Origin: Chloroflexota bacterium
GTDB taxonomy: Bacteria > Chloroflexota > Dehalococcoidia > Lucifugimonadales > JACPCL1
Direction: 5' to 3'
Length of the DNA stretch: 22,486 bases
NCBI GenBank assembly: GCA_016210375.1
Contig: JACQUH010000153.1
Span: forward strand, 1-22,486
Under the pieces are notes generated by a model. It was not told the DNA's origin, did no database searches, and was given only the letters and a program-made list of their open reading frames with translations. A program made the position numbers and the translations under genes. Of this stretch, positions 13,086 through 20,864 are shown piece after piece (position 1 is the stretch's first letter; the number at the start of each line of letters is the position of its first letter).

Positions 13086-14901
13086 GGACCTTCTCCTCCA
13101 CTGCTAGCACTTTGCTTTCGCCATAGCCTCTGTCCCCGGGAGGCATTTCGGTAATGCGCACGGGCTCATAGTCCAGGGTGGGGAGGTCTGCCCCGGGAGC
13201 CCACCGGGCCAGGGTCCTCTTCAGCCAGTGGATGTCGTCGCGGAAGGGGTAGTCTTCCCTGGCGTGGCTGCCCCGGCTCTCGGTGCGCTTCAGCGCCCCG
13301 TAGGCAATGAGGAAGGCGAGGCGGACCATGCCGGGCAGCCGGAGGGCCGCCGCAACCTCGGGGTTGGCCCCCACTCCACTGGAGCGCAGGCCGAGGTGCT
13401 TTGACCTCTGGCAAAGCTCCGCCAGCTCGTCAACGGCCTCTTGCAACTCCGCGCCCTTGCGGAAGACCCCGACCTTTTCCATGAGCACGTTGGACATCTG
13501 GTTGCGCAGGTCGTACACGTACTCTTTACCGCCCGCCCTGAGGCGCAGAATCCTCTCTTGCACCATCTGGGTTGTGTCCTCGGCCATAGCGGCAACCGCC
13601 TGCTCGGAGTAGGGAAAATCCAGCCACTCCAGGTCGCGGGCGATGCTCTTGCCGACCACTGTACCGGCGACAACGGTTTCGGCGACGGAGTTGCCGCCCA
13701 GCCGGTTGAAGCCGTGGAGGTCCCAGCAGGAGGCCTCGCCAGCGGCGTAGAGGCCGGCAAGTCCATGGGCCCGGCCCGCAATGTTGGTGCGGACGCCCCC
13801 CATGCTGTAGTGCTGCGTTGGCCTGACTGGAACTATCTTGCGGACGGGGTCTACGCCCAGGAAGTCGCGGCAGATAGAGGTTATCTCCCGCAGGTTGACT
13901 TCAATGTGCTTCTTGCCCAGGTGCCTGATGTCCAACCACAGGTGAGGGCCGTAGGTGCTTTCCACCCCGAAGCCCTTTCTCATGTGCTGGACCATGCGGC
14001 GGCTGACCACATCCCGGGAGGCCAGCTCCTTTTTCTGAGGCTCGTAGTCTGGCATGAAGCGGTGCTCGTTCTTGTCCAGCAGGTAGCCCCCATCGCCCCG
14101 GCAGGCCTCGCTGATCAGGATGTCGCCGGGGACAACCCCTGTGGGGTGGAACTGGACGGCCTCCATGTTGCCCAGGGGGACAACGCCGGTGTCCAGCGCA
14201 ATGGACATGCCGGTGCCTTCGTTGATGATGCCGTTGGTAGAGTGGCCGTAGATGCGGCCGTGTCCGCCTGTGGCGATGACGGTGGCCCTGGCGTGGTAGG
14301 CTCTGAGCTCGCCGGTGCGCAGGTCTCGGACCACGGCCCCGTAGCAACGCTGGCCGTCATGGATGAGGGCCAGGGCTTCGGCGCGGTCATGCACCTCTAT
14401 GCCCAACTGAAGGGTGACGTTGTCCATGGCATAGACCAGGGCGTGTCCCGTGCCATCGGATGCGTAACAAGCGCGCCACTTCTTCGTACCGCCGAAGTCG
14501 CGGGCTGCGATGAGGCCCTCCTTCTCCAACAGCTCCTGCACCACCTCGCCATCGGGAAGCTTCCTGGGGCCTGGCTCCACCCTGCTCCAGGGGACACCCC
14601 AGGCGGCGGTCTGGCGGACGGCTATGGGCGCCAGGTTTACGAAGAGGCGCGCCACGTCCTGGTCGCAGCCCCAGTCCGAGCCCTTCACCGTGTCCTCAAA
14701 GTGGATGTCGGTGGAGTCTCCCTGGCTCTTGGCCATGTTGCCCAGGGCAGCCTGCATTCCGCCCTGGGCTGCCGTGGAATGGGAGCGCTTTGGCGGGACC
14801 AGGGAGATGATAATGACCTGGAAGCCTTGCGAGGCTAGCTCTATGGCTGTCCTCTCCCCGGCAAGGCCTGCGCCAATTACCAGGACGTCTGTATTGATCA
14901 T
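13078..14901 (-). CDS. frdA: Fumarate reductase/succinate dehydrogenase flavoprotein subunit
   Basis: The 607-residue protein has the dinucleotide-binding N-terminus DVLVIGAGLAGERTA and the covalent FAD histidine in KRSHSTAAQGGMQAAL (His41). Family active-site stretches include MEAVQFHPTG, EACRGDGG, PDYEPQKKELASRDVVSRRM and QHYSMGG. Segments such as FEDTVKGSDWGCDQDVARLF, DFGGTKKWR and DLHGFNRLGGNS resemble, from memory, Wolinella succinogenes FrdA more than the E. coli or mitochondrial enzymes. It overlaps frdC by 4 bp (ATGA) and frdB by 8 bp. It interconverts fumarate and succinate at the cytoplasmic face. Confidence 0.94.
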   Translation of the reverse strand: MINTDVLVIGAGLAGERTAIELASQGFQVIIISLVPPKRSHSTAAQGGMQAALGNMAKSQGDSTDIHFEDTVKGSDWGCDQDVARLFVNLAPIAVRQTAAWGVPWSRVEPGPRKLPDGEVVQELLEKEGLIAARDFGGTKKWRACYASDGTGHALVYAMDNVTLQLGIEVHDRAEALALIHDGQRCYGAVVRDLRTGELRAYHARATVIATGGHGRIYGHSTNGIINEGTGMSIALDTGVVPLGNMEAVQFHPTGVVPGDILISEACRGDGGYLLDKNEHRFMPDYEPQKKELASRDVVSRRMVQHMRKGFGVESTYGPHLWLDIRHLGKKHIEVNLREITSICRDFLGVDPVRKIVPVRPTQHYSMGGVRTNIAGRAHGLAGLYAAGEASCWDLHGFNRLGGNSVAETVVAGTVVGKSIARDLEWLDFPYSEQAVAAMAEDTTQMVQERILRLRAGGKEYVYDLRNQMSNVLMEKVGVFRKGAELQEAVDELAELCQRSKHLGLRSSGVGANPEVAAALRLPGMVRLAFLIAYGALKRTESRGSHAREDYPFRDDIHWLKRTLARWAPGADLPTLDYEPVRITEMPPGDRGYGESKVLAVEEKVRA

Positions 14902-15638
14902 GACAGGCTTGCTCCAACTCTATAGAAGGTAACAAGGATGGCGACGCCCAGGCCCAGGACCATGCCAGTGAAGACCAGGAGGATTGGGTGGGCCAGCCGG
15001 CGGGAAAGGACGTGCCATTTTGCCGCTGCCCTGTAAAGCCCAACGTTGAGGTGGCTTTCCACCAGGACCACCAGGGGGATGTAGAACCAGAGGTATATCT
15101 GGAAGACTCGCTCGCCGCTCTTGGCGGACTGGACGGGCAGGTCGGTGAGGACCACCCAGATGTGTATGGCAACCAGGACTAGCAGGGCGATCCCGCTTAC
15201 CCCCTGGAAAGCCCATGTCCAGGTATCCCAGTGCTTCATGGCGCGCATGTGCCGCAGCATGGCCCATTGCCTGGTAAGAGTGGTGGGGACTTTTCTCATC
15301 ACCAGCATGACGTGCATCACCAGAAAGAGCACCAGGAAGGAAGCGCCAATCTGGAGGAGGAAGTAGCGTTCCAGGAAGCGGGCCAGAGCATCCATGGAGG
15401 TCCTCCCCAGCAGGATGCTGAAGAGGAGCCCCAGGTGCATGAGCATGAAGAGGCTCAGGGCAAGACCGGTGAGGGTCAGCGCGATCTCCATGAAGGCAGT
15501 GGCCCTGGCGATGCGCACCTGGTTCAGGGATACCCACGTTCTGGGAAGGGCAGCCCATTGCGCCCTGGGCGCCAGGTTGTTCGCTCCGCCGATTCGGCGG
15601 CTGGAACGTGCTACCACCTTGCCATTGAATGAACTCAT
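14898..15638 (-). CDS. frdC: Fumarate reductase/succinate dehydrogenase cytochrome b subunit (dihaem type)
   Basis: The 246-residue protein has five hydrophobic helices (starting near residues 48, 95, 143, 179 and 216). Four histidines lie in or near helices, His68, His109, His159 and His196, the number needed for two b haems. The segment VESHLNVGLYRAAAKW resembles the Wolinella FrdC helix that carries a haem ligand and, two residues before it, a glutamate of the proton E-pathway; here that glutamate is Glu194. The start ATG at 15636-15638 has AAGGCGG 5 nt upstream. It is the first gene of the frdCAB operon and anchors the complex and the menaquinone site in the membrane. Confidence 0.92.
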   Translation of the reverse strand: MSSFNGKVVARSSRRIGGANNLAPRAQWAALPRTWVSLNQVRIARATAFMEIALTLTGLALSLFMLMHLGLLFSILLGRTSMDALARFLERYFLLQIGASFLVLFLVMHVMLVMRKVPTTLTRQWAMLRHMRAMKHWDTWTWAFQGVSGIALLVLVAIHIWVVLTDLPVQSAKSGERVFQIYLWFYIPLVVLVESHLNVGLYRAAAKWHVLSRRLAHPILLVFTGMVLGLGVAILVTFYRVGASLS

Positions 15639-15716
15639 ACCAACCGCCTTTCAGCCTGATAGTTGCTCCGCGAACGGACCGCCGGGGCAGTCAGCATGTT
15701 GGTATCAAAGATGCGA

Positions 15717-16217
15717 CTATGGGGTCCCGACCATCTGGGCCCTGGCCTTCGCGGGTGCAGGAACGCCCAGCCCTGGCGCGGCAGGAAGCGGCTCGGGCTC
15801 CTCAATGCCACGGAAGACTCTCTCGCCGGGCTTCAGGCTCAGGACAGCCCTGGCATACTCGCCCACGCGCTGGACCACCAGGGCTGGATCGGTGATGCGC
15901 CGATAGAGGTACTCCGGGGTGTCCACGTAGGCCTCTAGCTGGTCTGGCGGCAAGGGCGCCCTCTGGCGGAACTCCTCTGTCTCCAGGGCGATTGTTCGCT
16001 CGGACGCCTCAGAGTAAAACAACAGGACGTAGCGGGCCACCTTGAGCCCGGCCACTCGCACGCAACCATAGCGGGGCAGGGAGCACTCCCTGGGATCGCC
16101 ATAGTACCGGCACGTTTCCAGGCCGTGGTCCTTCAAGTCGGCCAGGGATTGGACGGTGGGATCGTCTAGCCTCATGGTGCAAGGGTTCCCCTGGAATATG
16201 AGCAACTTGTCTTTCAT
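15717..16217 (-). CDS. Unknown protein upstream of frdCAB
   Basis: The 166-residue soluble protein has Cys13, Cys36, Cys45 and Cys52 in its first third (CRYYGDPRECSLPRYGC), which might bind metal, and a Pro/Ala-rich C-terminal tail. I do not recognise the family. The ATG at 16215-16217 is preferred over one at 16283 because GGGAG lies about six bases upstream. It ends 78 bp before frdC on the same strand, so it may belong to the fumarate reductase operon or be expressed with it. It is divergent from the response regulator gene. Confidence 0.65.
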   Translation of the reverse strand: MKDKLLIFQGNPCTMRLDDPTVQSLADLKDHGLETCRYYGDPRECSLPRYGCVRVAGLKVARYVLLFYSEASERTIALETEEFRQRAPLPPDQLEAYVDTPEYLYRRITDPALVVQRVGEYARAVLSLKPGERVFRGIEEPEPLPAAPGLGVPAPAKARAQMVGTP

Positions 16218-16376
16218 GATTTCTCCCTTGTTCGTTGCTTGCCTTACGAGGTAGAGTTTGCACCGTGCACGGGTTTCTGACATCTGCCGTTGGTTTGGAA
16301 AAGGGGTGTCCTCAGGTTGGAAGGCCCTACAACCAAAGGTCTACTCCCATGGGTCAGGGCCTCGTACTTTAGTACT

Positions 16377-16395
16377 GGCCTGGGGAATCCAGGCC
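16377..16395. promoter_or_regulatory. Inverted repeat upstream of the two-component promoter
   Basis: GGCCTGG (16377-16383) and CCAGGCC (16389-16395) are separated by 5 bp, 20 bp before the -35 box of the response regulator promoter. It is a candidate binding site for a regulator, possibly the response regulator itself. Confidence 0.35.
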
Positions 16396-16414
16396 GACGT
16401 CAAGGGGAAACAGT

Positions 16415-16443
16415 TTGCGATTTTATTCACAAAGGGGTATGAT
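16415..16443 (+). promoter_or_regulatory. Promoter of the two-component operon
   Basis: TTGCGA (16415-16420), 17-bp spacer, TATGAT (16438-16443). Transcription would start near 16450, leaving a leader of about 40 nt that contains AGGAGG before the GTG start. Confidence 0.6.
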
Positions 16444-16492
16444 GAGGAGGTGCGAGGGTTGGCTGATTCAGCCAAGAGGAGGAGTGATAAAG

Positions 16493-17290
16493 GTGGATGC
16501 CGCGAGAGTGCTTCTGGTGGACGACCATCCTGTCATGAGGGATGGACTGCGGAACCTGCTGAGGCACGAGCCGGACATAGAGGTGGTGGGCGAAGCGGGG
16601 GATGGCTTGCAGGCTGTTCGGCAGGTCCAGGCTCTGAAGCCAGATATCGTCCTCATGGATGTGGTGATGCCCGGTATCAGCGGCATTGAGGCCATGAGGC
16701 AGATCAAGAAGATCAGCCCTTCCACTGCCGTGGTGATCTTCTCGGCCTACGAGGATGACCGGTACATCCTCGGTCTCCTGGAGGCGGGGGCGGCGGGGTA
16801 CCTGCTGAAGAGCGCCCTGGCGCATGAGGTTGTCCAGTCTTTGAGAGCCATCCGCGCCGGAGAGTCGGTCTTGCACCCTGCGGTGGCCTCCAGAGTGCTG
16901 GCCCGGGCAGTAAAGGGAAGCGCTTCGACGGCTGCCTCGCCCGACGGCGGCGAAGGCCTCACTCCCCGGGAAACGGAGATACTGCAACTGGTTGCGCGGG
17001 GTAAAAGCAACAAGGAGATCGCCTCCGAGCTTTGCCTTATCACGTCCACGGTGAAGTCTCACCTGGTCAGCATCTTTGCCAAGATGAGGGTTGCCTCCCG
17101 CACGGAAGCCGTCCTGGAAGCCCTGCGTCGGGGCTGGGTGGACGTGGAGTCCTCTAGGGAGTCTGGGGACAGCAGCGAAAGGGCGGGGCAGGGGGAATCG
17201 CAGGGAGTGGTGGAGGAGGGCGATGTGGGCGGCCATGGCGCTGCCGTGTCCGGGCCGGAGGAGCGGCCCGTGGCCAGCGGCGCGCATTAG
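16493..17290 (+). CDS. NarL/FixJ-family response regulator
   Basis: The 265-residue regulator has a receiver domain (residues 5-125) with acidic Asp10/Asp11, phospho-acceptor Asp56 (LMDVVMPG), Ser84 and Lys106. A LuxR-type helix-turn-helix follows (LTPRETEILQLVARGKSNKEIASEL ... STVKSHLVSIFAKM). After this a polar, Gly/Glu/Ser-rich tail of about 45 residues is added, unusual since the family normally ends soon after the HTH. The GTG start at 16493 is preferred because AGGAG lies 8 nt upstream and the receiver fold begins there; an in-frame GTG at 16484 is too close to that site. It is followed after 2 bp by its histidine kinase. Confidence 0.9.
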   Translation: MDAARVLLVDDHPVMRDGLRNLLRHEPDIEVVGEAGDGLQAVRQVQALKPDIVLMDVVMPGISGIEAMRQIKKISPSTAVVIFSAYEDDRYILGLLEAGAAGYLLKSALAHEVVQSLRAIRAGESVLHPAVASRVLARAVKGSASTAASPDGGEGLTPRETEILQLVARGKSNKEIASELCLITSTVKSHLVSIFAKMRVASRTEAVLEALRRGWVDVESSRESGDSSERAGQGESQGVVEEGDVGGHGAAVSGPEERPVASGAH

Positions 17291-17292
17291 TC

Positions 17293-18447
17293 ATGCCACT
17301 GACGCTGAGAAGACGCCTTGTGGAGAAGCTGTTGTATCACGGGGCGGGTTCCGAGGCAGTAGTACCCGGGCCGGAGGGCAACTGGTACGCAAACACCCTG
17401 GCCCTTGTTCACAGACTGTGCATCCCCAACCGCAGGATCCACATATGGCTCCTGCTCACGATCCTCCTGGTGAGCGTTCTTCTTCACTACGGGGACCGGC
17501 TTCCCCTTCTGTCCATGGCCGCCGCCAGGACGCCCATCCCGCCGGTCAACAGGCAAACCCTGGAGCGCATACTGTTCCTGCTGCCTATCATTTATGGAAG
17601 CGTGGTGTTTGGGGAAAGGGGAGGTCTGGTTGTGCTGGGCACGGCCATGGTGGTGATGGCGCCCAGGGCGTTCCTGGGGCCGGGAGACCTGGTCCAGGCG
17701 TTGCTGCAAACGGCGGGCGTTTCTGTCACTGGGGGCCTGTTTGTCTGGGTCACCATGTCTGAACGCAAACGGGTTGCAGATGCCCGGGCTGTCACTCAGC
17801 GGATAATAGTTGCCCAGGAGAATGAGCGCCAGCAGACGGCTCGTGACCTCCACGATGAGACGCTCCAATCCCTTTACCTCCTCTCGCAGCGGCTGGACCA
17901 GCTTGCCTCAGGCGTAGAGAGGCAGAGCAGCAGCGACACGGCTCTGGAGTTGCGCCGGATACACGAGATAGCGGCAGGCGCAGGAGTAGAGCTGAGGCGT
18001 GTTCTCCAGGCCCTGCGCCCCCGTATTCTGGACGACATGGGGCTTGTCGCTGCCCTGGAGTGGCTTGCCGACGAGCTTTTCAACCACGACGGCTGCCAGG
18101 GAAGGGTGGAAGTCCATGGGGCCCTTCCTGAGCTTCCTCCCCAGACCCAATTGCTGCTGTGGCGCATAGCTCAGGAGGCGCTCTACAATGCGGCCAAGCA
18201 CGCCCAGGCAAGGGAGGTAGTTGTGTCCCTGCAATGCCGGGGCCGCCGGCTTAGCATGAGCGTGCGGGACAACGGGAAGGGGTTTGACGCCGCGGGTCTG
18301 ATCAAAGGACCGCCTCCCATGTCCAAGCTGGGCATCCTGGGAATACAGGAGAGGGCGCGGCTCCTGGGGGCTACGCTGTCCCTTCACTCCGAGGTGGGGA
18401 AGGGGACCACGGTTACGGTGGAGATGGCTTCTCTGCCCATTGAGTAG
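17293..18447 (+). CDS. Membrane histidine kinase, HisKA_3 (NarX/LiaS/DegS-like)
   Basis: The 384-residue kinase has an N-terminal part with about four hydrophobic segments (residues 51-66, 92-108, 111-124, 139-155) and no large external sensor domain. The dimerisation domain carries the phospho-acceptor His187 in RQQTARDLHDETLQSLYLL. The ATPase domain shows the N box (EALYNAAKHA, Asn299), DNGKGFD (326-332) and GILGIQERARLLG (347-359). It starts 2 bp after the response regulator stop. Such kinases with mostly buried sensors often respond to membrane or redox signals. Proximity to frdCAB makes control of respiration thinkable but unproven. Confidence 0.9.
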   Translation: MPLTLRRRLVEKLLYHGAGSEAVVPGPEGNWYANTLALVHRLCIPNRRIHIWLLLTILLVSVLLHYGDRLPLLSMAAARTPIPPVNRQTLERILFLLPIIYGSVVFGERGGLVVLGTAMVVMAPRAFLGPGDLVQALLQTAGVSVTGGLFVWVTMSERKRVADARAVTQRIIVAQENERQQTARDLHDETLQSLYLLSQRLDQLASGVERQSSSDTALELRRIHEIAAGAGVELRRVLQALRPRILDDMGLVAALEWLADELFNHDGCQGRVEVHGALPELPPQTQLLLWRIAQEALYNAAKHAQAREVVVSLQCRGRRLSMSVRDNGKGFDAAGLIKGPPPMSKLGILGIQERARLLGATLSLHSEVGKGTTVTVEMASLPIE

Positions 18448-18513
18448 GGTCTGCGCATAGGCAACTCTCGCTCTCAACCTACGCCAACCCGCCACTCCCT
18501 AGCCCGAAGAAGA

Positions 18514-18561
18514 AAGAGGGTGAAATCTGGCTCAACAAGGCGAGCCAGATTTCACCCTCTT
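18514..18561. repeat. Long hairpin 3' of the histidine kinase gene
   Basis: Arms of 20 bp (18514-18533 and 18542-18561) pair perfectly around an 8-nt loop. No U-tract follows on the plus strand, so a standard intrinsic terminator is not supported. The arm shares AATCTGGC with the arm of element copy 2. Module A is absent. Confidence 0.75.
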
Positions 18562-18637
18562 CAATGGCAACGCGGTCCGAATACAAGCCGTTCACGGGTG
18601 TTGCACTTGCAGGTACCGATGAGAGGGACACCTCTTT

Positions 18638-18664
18638 AGCGCGAGCAGTCCCAGGCCTCGCGCT
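18638..18664. repeat. Inverted repeat with 8-bp arms
   Basis: AGCGCGAG (18638-18645) and CTCGCGCT (18657-18664) flank an 11-nt spacer. It lies in the gap between the kinase and PIG-L copy 2, where no gene is seen. Confidence 0.4.
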
Positions 18665-18712
18665 CCACGATGTCAGTGGGTGGGGTGTGCTGGATTGCGC
18701 TAGCAAAAGCAT

Positions 18713-18790
18713 TCTCCCTTCCCGCATCGGGAAGAGGGAGAAGAGGAATATGAAGAACTGTTTTCGGCTTGGCCGCAAAACAGTTCTTCA
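18713..18790 (+). repeat. Composite palindromic element, copy 3
   Basis: The module-A-like part, CTCCCTTCCCG-CAT-CGGGAAGAGGGAG, is followed after about 9 nt by a long hairpin (18751-18790). Its arms begin TGAAGAACTGTTTT and close on CGGC-TTG-GCCG, with one bulged base. It lies 3' of PIG-L copy 2, as copy 1 lies 3' of PIG-L copy 1, and it is clearly related to copy 1. Confidence 0.75.
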
Positions 18791-18809
18791 TAGAAGCAAT
18801 ATTCATTGG

Positions 18810-19529
18810 CTATCGCAGGATGAACTGTTTGAAGGCCTCGGCGTAGGCGACGCCGACCTCTCTGCCTGCCTGTCGTCGCCACTCCTTGATACGCTCCGCC
18901 GCCTCGGGGCCGATCTGGCTGGCGTGGGCGAGCAATGCCTGGGTTGCCACCTCCATGGTATCCGTCACGTCAATCCACTTGTCGGGATGGTCGTGGCCGA
19001 TGATCAGGACCTCCCGCACCTTGTGGGGTTCCAGGCCCTCCCTCAGCAGGTCTGGGAAGGTGAGGTGGTCGCGGGCGGCAGGGAAAACAGCCGAGAGCGC
19101 CGCCTCCCCTGCGGCAAAGTGGTCGGGGTGCCCAATGTACCCGTTGCCTGAGAGGGTGCGGGTGGGGTTCAAGGTGATCAGGATATCGGGCCGGTGGCGG
19201 CGGATCTCCCGGGTGATGCTGCGGCGGACCTCCAGGGTGGGCTGGAGGTAGGCATCCGGGTAGTTGAGGAACACCACCTCTTTGAGGCCCAGGATCTTGC
19301 CCGCGGCTATCTGCTCCTCGCGGCGGATCTCCGCCAGCCGCTCCGGGGTCAGGCCCCGGTCACCCGTGCCCTTGCTGCCATCGGTGACCAGGACGTACAC
19401 CACCTCCATGCCCTGGCGGCACCACCGGGCCACAGTACCGGAGCAACCGAACTCGGCGTCGTCGGCGTGGGCCACCACCACCATGGCACGGCGGTATGGC
19501 TCCTCCTGCTGCTGAGGTTCTTGGATCAT
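18810..19529 (-). CDS. PIG-L (LmbE-like) family deacetylase, copy 2
   Basis: The 239-residue paralogue of 11023-11739 keeps AHADDAE near the N-terminus and GHPDH, the metal-site motifs. Long identical runs such as GSKGT, PDAYLQPTLEVRR and FAAGEAALSAVFPAARDHLTF are shared with copy 1. The start ATG (19527-19529) lies 10 nt after AGGAGG (19540-19545), as in copy 1. The frame stays open to 19736, but that part is a conserved leader rather than protein. Differences are spread over the gene, so the duplication is not very recent. The substrate is unknown. Confidence 0.9.
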   Translation of the reverse strand: MIQEPQQQEEPYRRAMVVVAHADDAEFGCSGTVARWCRQGMEVVYVLVTDGSKGTGDRGLTPERLAEIRREEQIAAGKILGLKEVVFLNYPDAYLQPTLEVRRSITREIRRHRPDILITLNPTRTLSGNGYIGHPDHFAAGEAALSAVFPAARDHLTFPDLLREGLEPHKVREVLIIGHDHPDKWIDVTDTMEVATQALLAHASQIGPEAAERIKEWRRQAGREVGVAYAEAFKQFILR

Positions 19530-19637
19530 GGGCGCTGTACCTCCTGAGACTGCCGAGGGAGTCCCGAGCGCCTCGGGACTCCCTCTCCTCGCAGTGGTGA
19601 CGTTCGCAGTTGGAAGCGACGCCCCGATAGGGTCGCC
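19530..19637 (-). promoter_or_regulatory. Structured 5' leader of PIG-L copy 2
   Basis: P1 (19616-19637) has the same bulged A as copy 1, with U-A replaced by C-G and C-G by U-G. The distal hairpin (19555-19585) has 14-bp perfect arms around CGC. In it a U-A pair of copy 1 is C-G. AGGAGG follows. Confidence 0.55.
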
Positions 19638-19728
19638 CAGGCTCCATGAGCCTTCCGGCTGGAGCCGCTGGCCTGTCAACGGCCTGCCTCCTGCGGTTCC
19701 CCTTGCCAGGGGGTGGCGATGAGCATGC

Positions 19729-19748
19729 CCTGGCACTTCAGTGCCAGG
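19729..19748. repeat. Short hairpin beside composite element copy 4
   Basis: CCTGGCACT and AGTGCCAGG pair around a 2-nt loop. Confidence 0.5.
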
Positions 19749-19760
19749 TATGGGATTCTT

Positions 19761-19852
19761 GTGCCTATCTGGGCACGGCTCCGCCGTGCCCAGATAGGCA
19801 CATTTACTGTCCCCCTTCCCCCCAGGGGAAGGGGGACTAAGGGGGTTAGGTC
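19761..19852 (-). repeat. Composite palindromic element, copy 4 (inverted orientation)
   Basis: A long hairpin with 19-bp perfect arms and a TCC loop (19761-19801) is followed after 7 nt by a 13-bp-arm hairpin GTCCCCCTTCCCC/GGGGAAGGGGGAC (19809-19837) and then TAAGGGGGTTAGGTC. Reverse-complemented, this is the same order as copy 1: GACCTAACCCCCTT, G/C hairpin, short gap, long hairpin. It lies 3' of the FAH-family gene at 19915. Confidence 0.75.
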
Positions 19853-19914
19853 AATTGTGAATGCCCATCAGTAGGGGGGACATGTAGAACACACCCAATC
19901 AAGCAGAACCCTTC

Positions 19915-20829
19915 CTACCGTCTGGGGGCAGCCGCCGGAGGCGGGGTGCGGCCAGCTACGCGGTCGGCCATCTCGTGGTCAATGCCCCGAGGCCATTCCC
20001 GATGGAGGTCGTCCTGGACGCGGAAGGTCAGGCGGTCCAGGCCCTCTATCTCCATCTCCACGATGTCGCCGTCCTGGATAGCGCCGATGCCCTGGTGGTT
20101 GGTGCCAAAGGCGATGATGTCGCCGGGCTCCAGCAGGGTGATGTGGGTGGCGTACTCCACGCAGCGGCGGATGCTGTGGCCCATATCGCTAGTGTTGTAG
20201 TCGTGGCGGGGGTCGCCGTTGCACCACATTTGCACATGGAGGTTTTGCGGGTCTTTGATTTCGTCGGCGGTGACCAGGCAGGGGCCCATGGGGCAGAAGG
20301 TGTCCCAGGACTTGCCCCAGTAGAAGGAGCCGCCGCCCAGGCCGCGAGCGGAGCCGTCAACGTAGTTGACGTAGCCGAAGATGTAGTCGTAGGCGTCGGC
20401 GGCGCTGACGTTACGTGCAGGCTTGCCAATGACGCCAGCCAGCTCTGCCTCGTGGTGGAAGATGGCAGCCTTATCCGGCGGTAGCACGAGGGTATCGCCG
20501 TCGCCTATGACGGACTCAGGGGACTTCAGGAAGGCGTTGATAGGCTGTGGCGGCCTGACCCCGAATTCACGGTAGTTTGCGGCCATGTTTACCATCAGGG
20601 AGGGACGGGGCAAGGGAGAGCGGAGATGCACCTGGCTTCGAGGGATGCCCCGGGTTTTAGCGGCCGCGGCCTCTATCTTGCTGCGCAGGGTGCCGAAGTG
20701 GTAGATAACGCCCTGGATGAGGTCTTGGGGCGTCACGTGGGGCACCTCCTCCACCGCAGCGGAGACATCATGCACCATATTGCCTTTTAGCACCCCAAGG
20801 GTAAAGTCGTTGAAGAACACCAGCTTCAT
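19915..20829 (-). CDS. Fumarylacetoacetate hydrolase (FAH) family protein, downstream copy
   Basis: The 304-residue protein has the FAH C-terminal fold: NAFLKSPESVIGDGDTL, the metal-binding pair Glu127/Glu129 in HHEAELAGVIGK, Asp158 in GYVNYVDGSARG, FNTSDM-like NTSDMGHSI, and late GDIIAFGTNHQG and VEMEIEGLDRL. Family members hydrolyse or isomerise C-C bonds in dicarbonyl compounds from aromatic catabolism, or decarboxylate oxaloacetate. The VDGSARG version of the usual NDVSARD motif makes the reaction uncertain. AAAGGAG lies 6 nt before the ATG. A Pro/Ala-rich tail ends it. Confidence 0.88.
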   Translation of the reverse strand: MKLVFFNDFTLGVLKGNMVHDVSAAVEEVPHVTPQDLIQGVIYHFGTLRSKIEAAAAKTRGIPRSQVHLRSPLPRPSLMVNMAANYREFGVRPPQPINAFLKSPESVIGDGDTLVLPPDKAAIFHHEAELAGVIGKPARNVSAADAYDYIFGYVNYVDGSARGLGGGSFYWGKSWDTFCPMGPCLVTADEIKDPQNLHVQMWCNGDPRHDYNTSDMGHSIRRCVEYATHITLLEPGDIIAFGTNHQGIGAIQDGDIVEMEIEGLDRLTFRVQDDLHREWPRGIDHEMADRVAGRTPPPAAAPRR

Positions 20830-20864
20830 TTGTCGCTCCTTTCATTGGGCCGCCGTTACGGAGA

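Noticed and set aside
13441..14838. 465-codon plus-strand frame opposite frdA
   Set aside because: The minus frame is an unmistakable flavoprotein; the plus frame is a high-GC shadow without domains.
18564..19151. Plus-strand frame opposite PIG-L copy 2
   Set aside because: It crosses repeat copy 3 and is antisense to a clear deacetylase gene.
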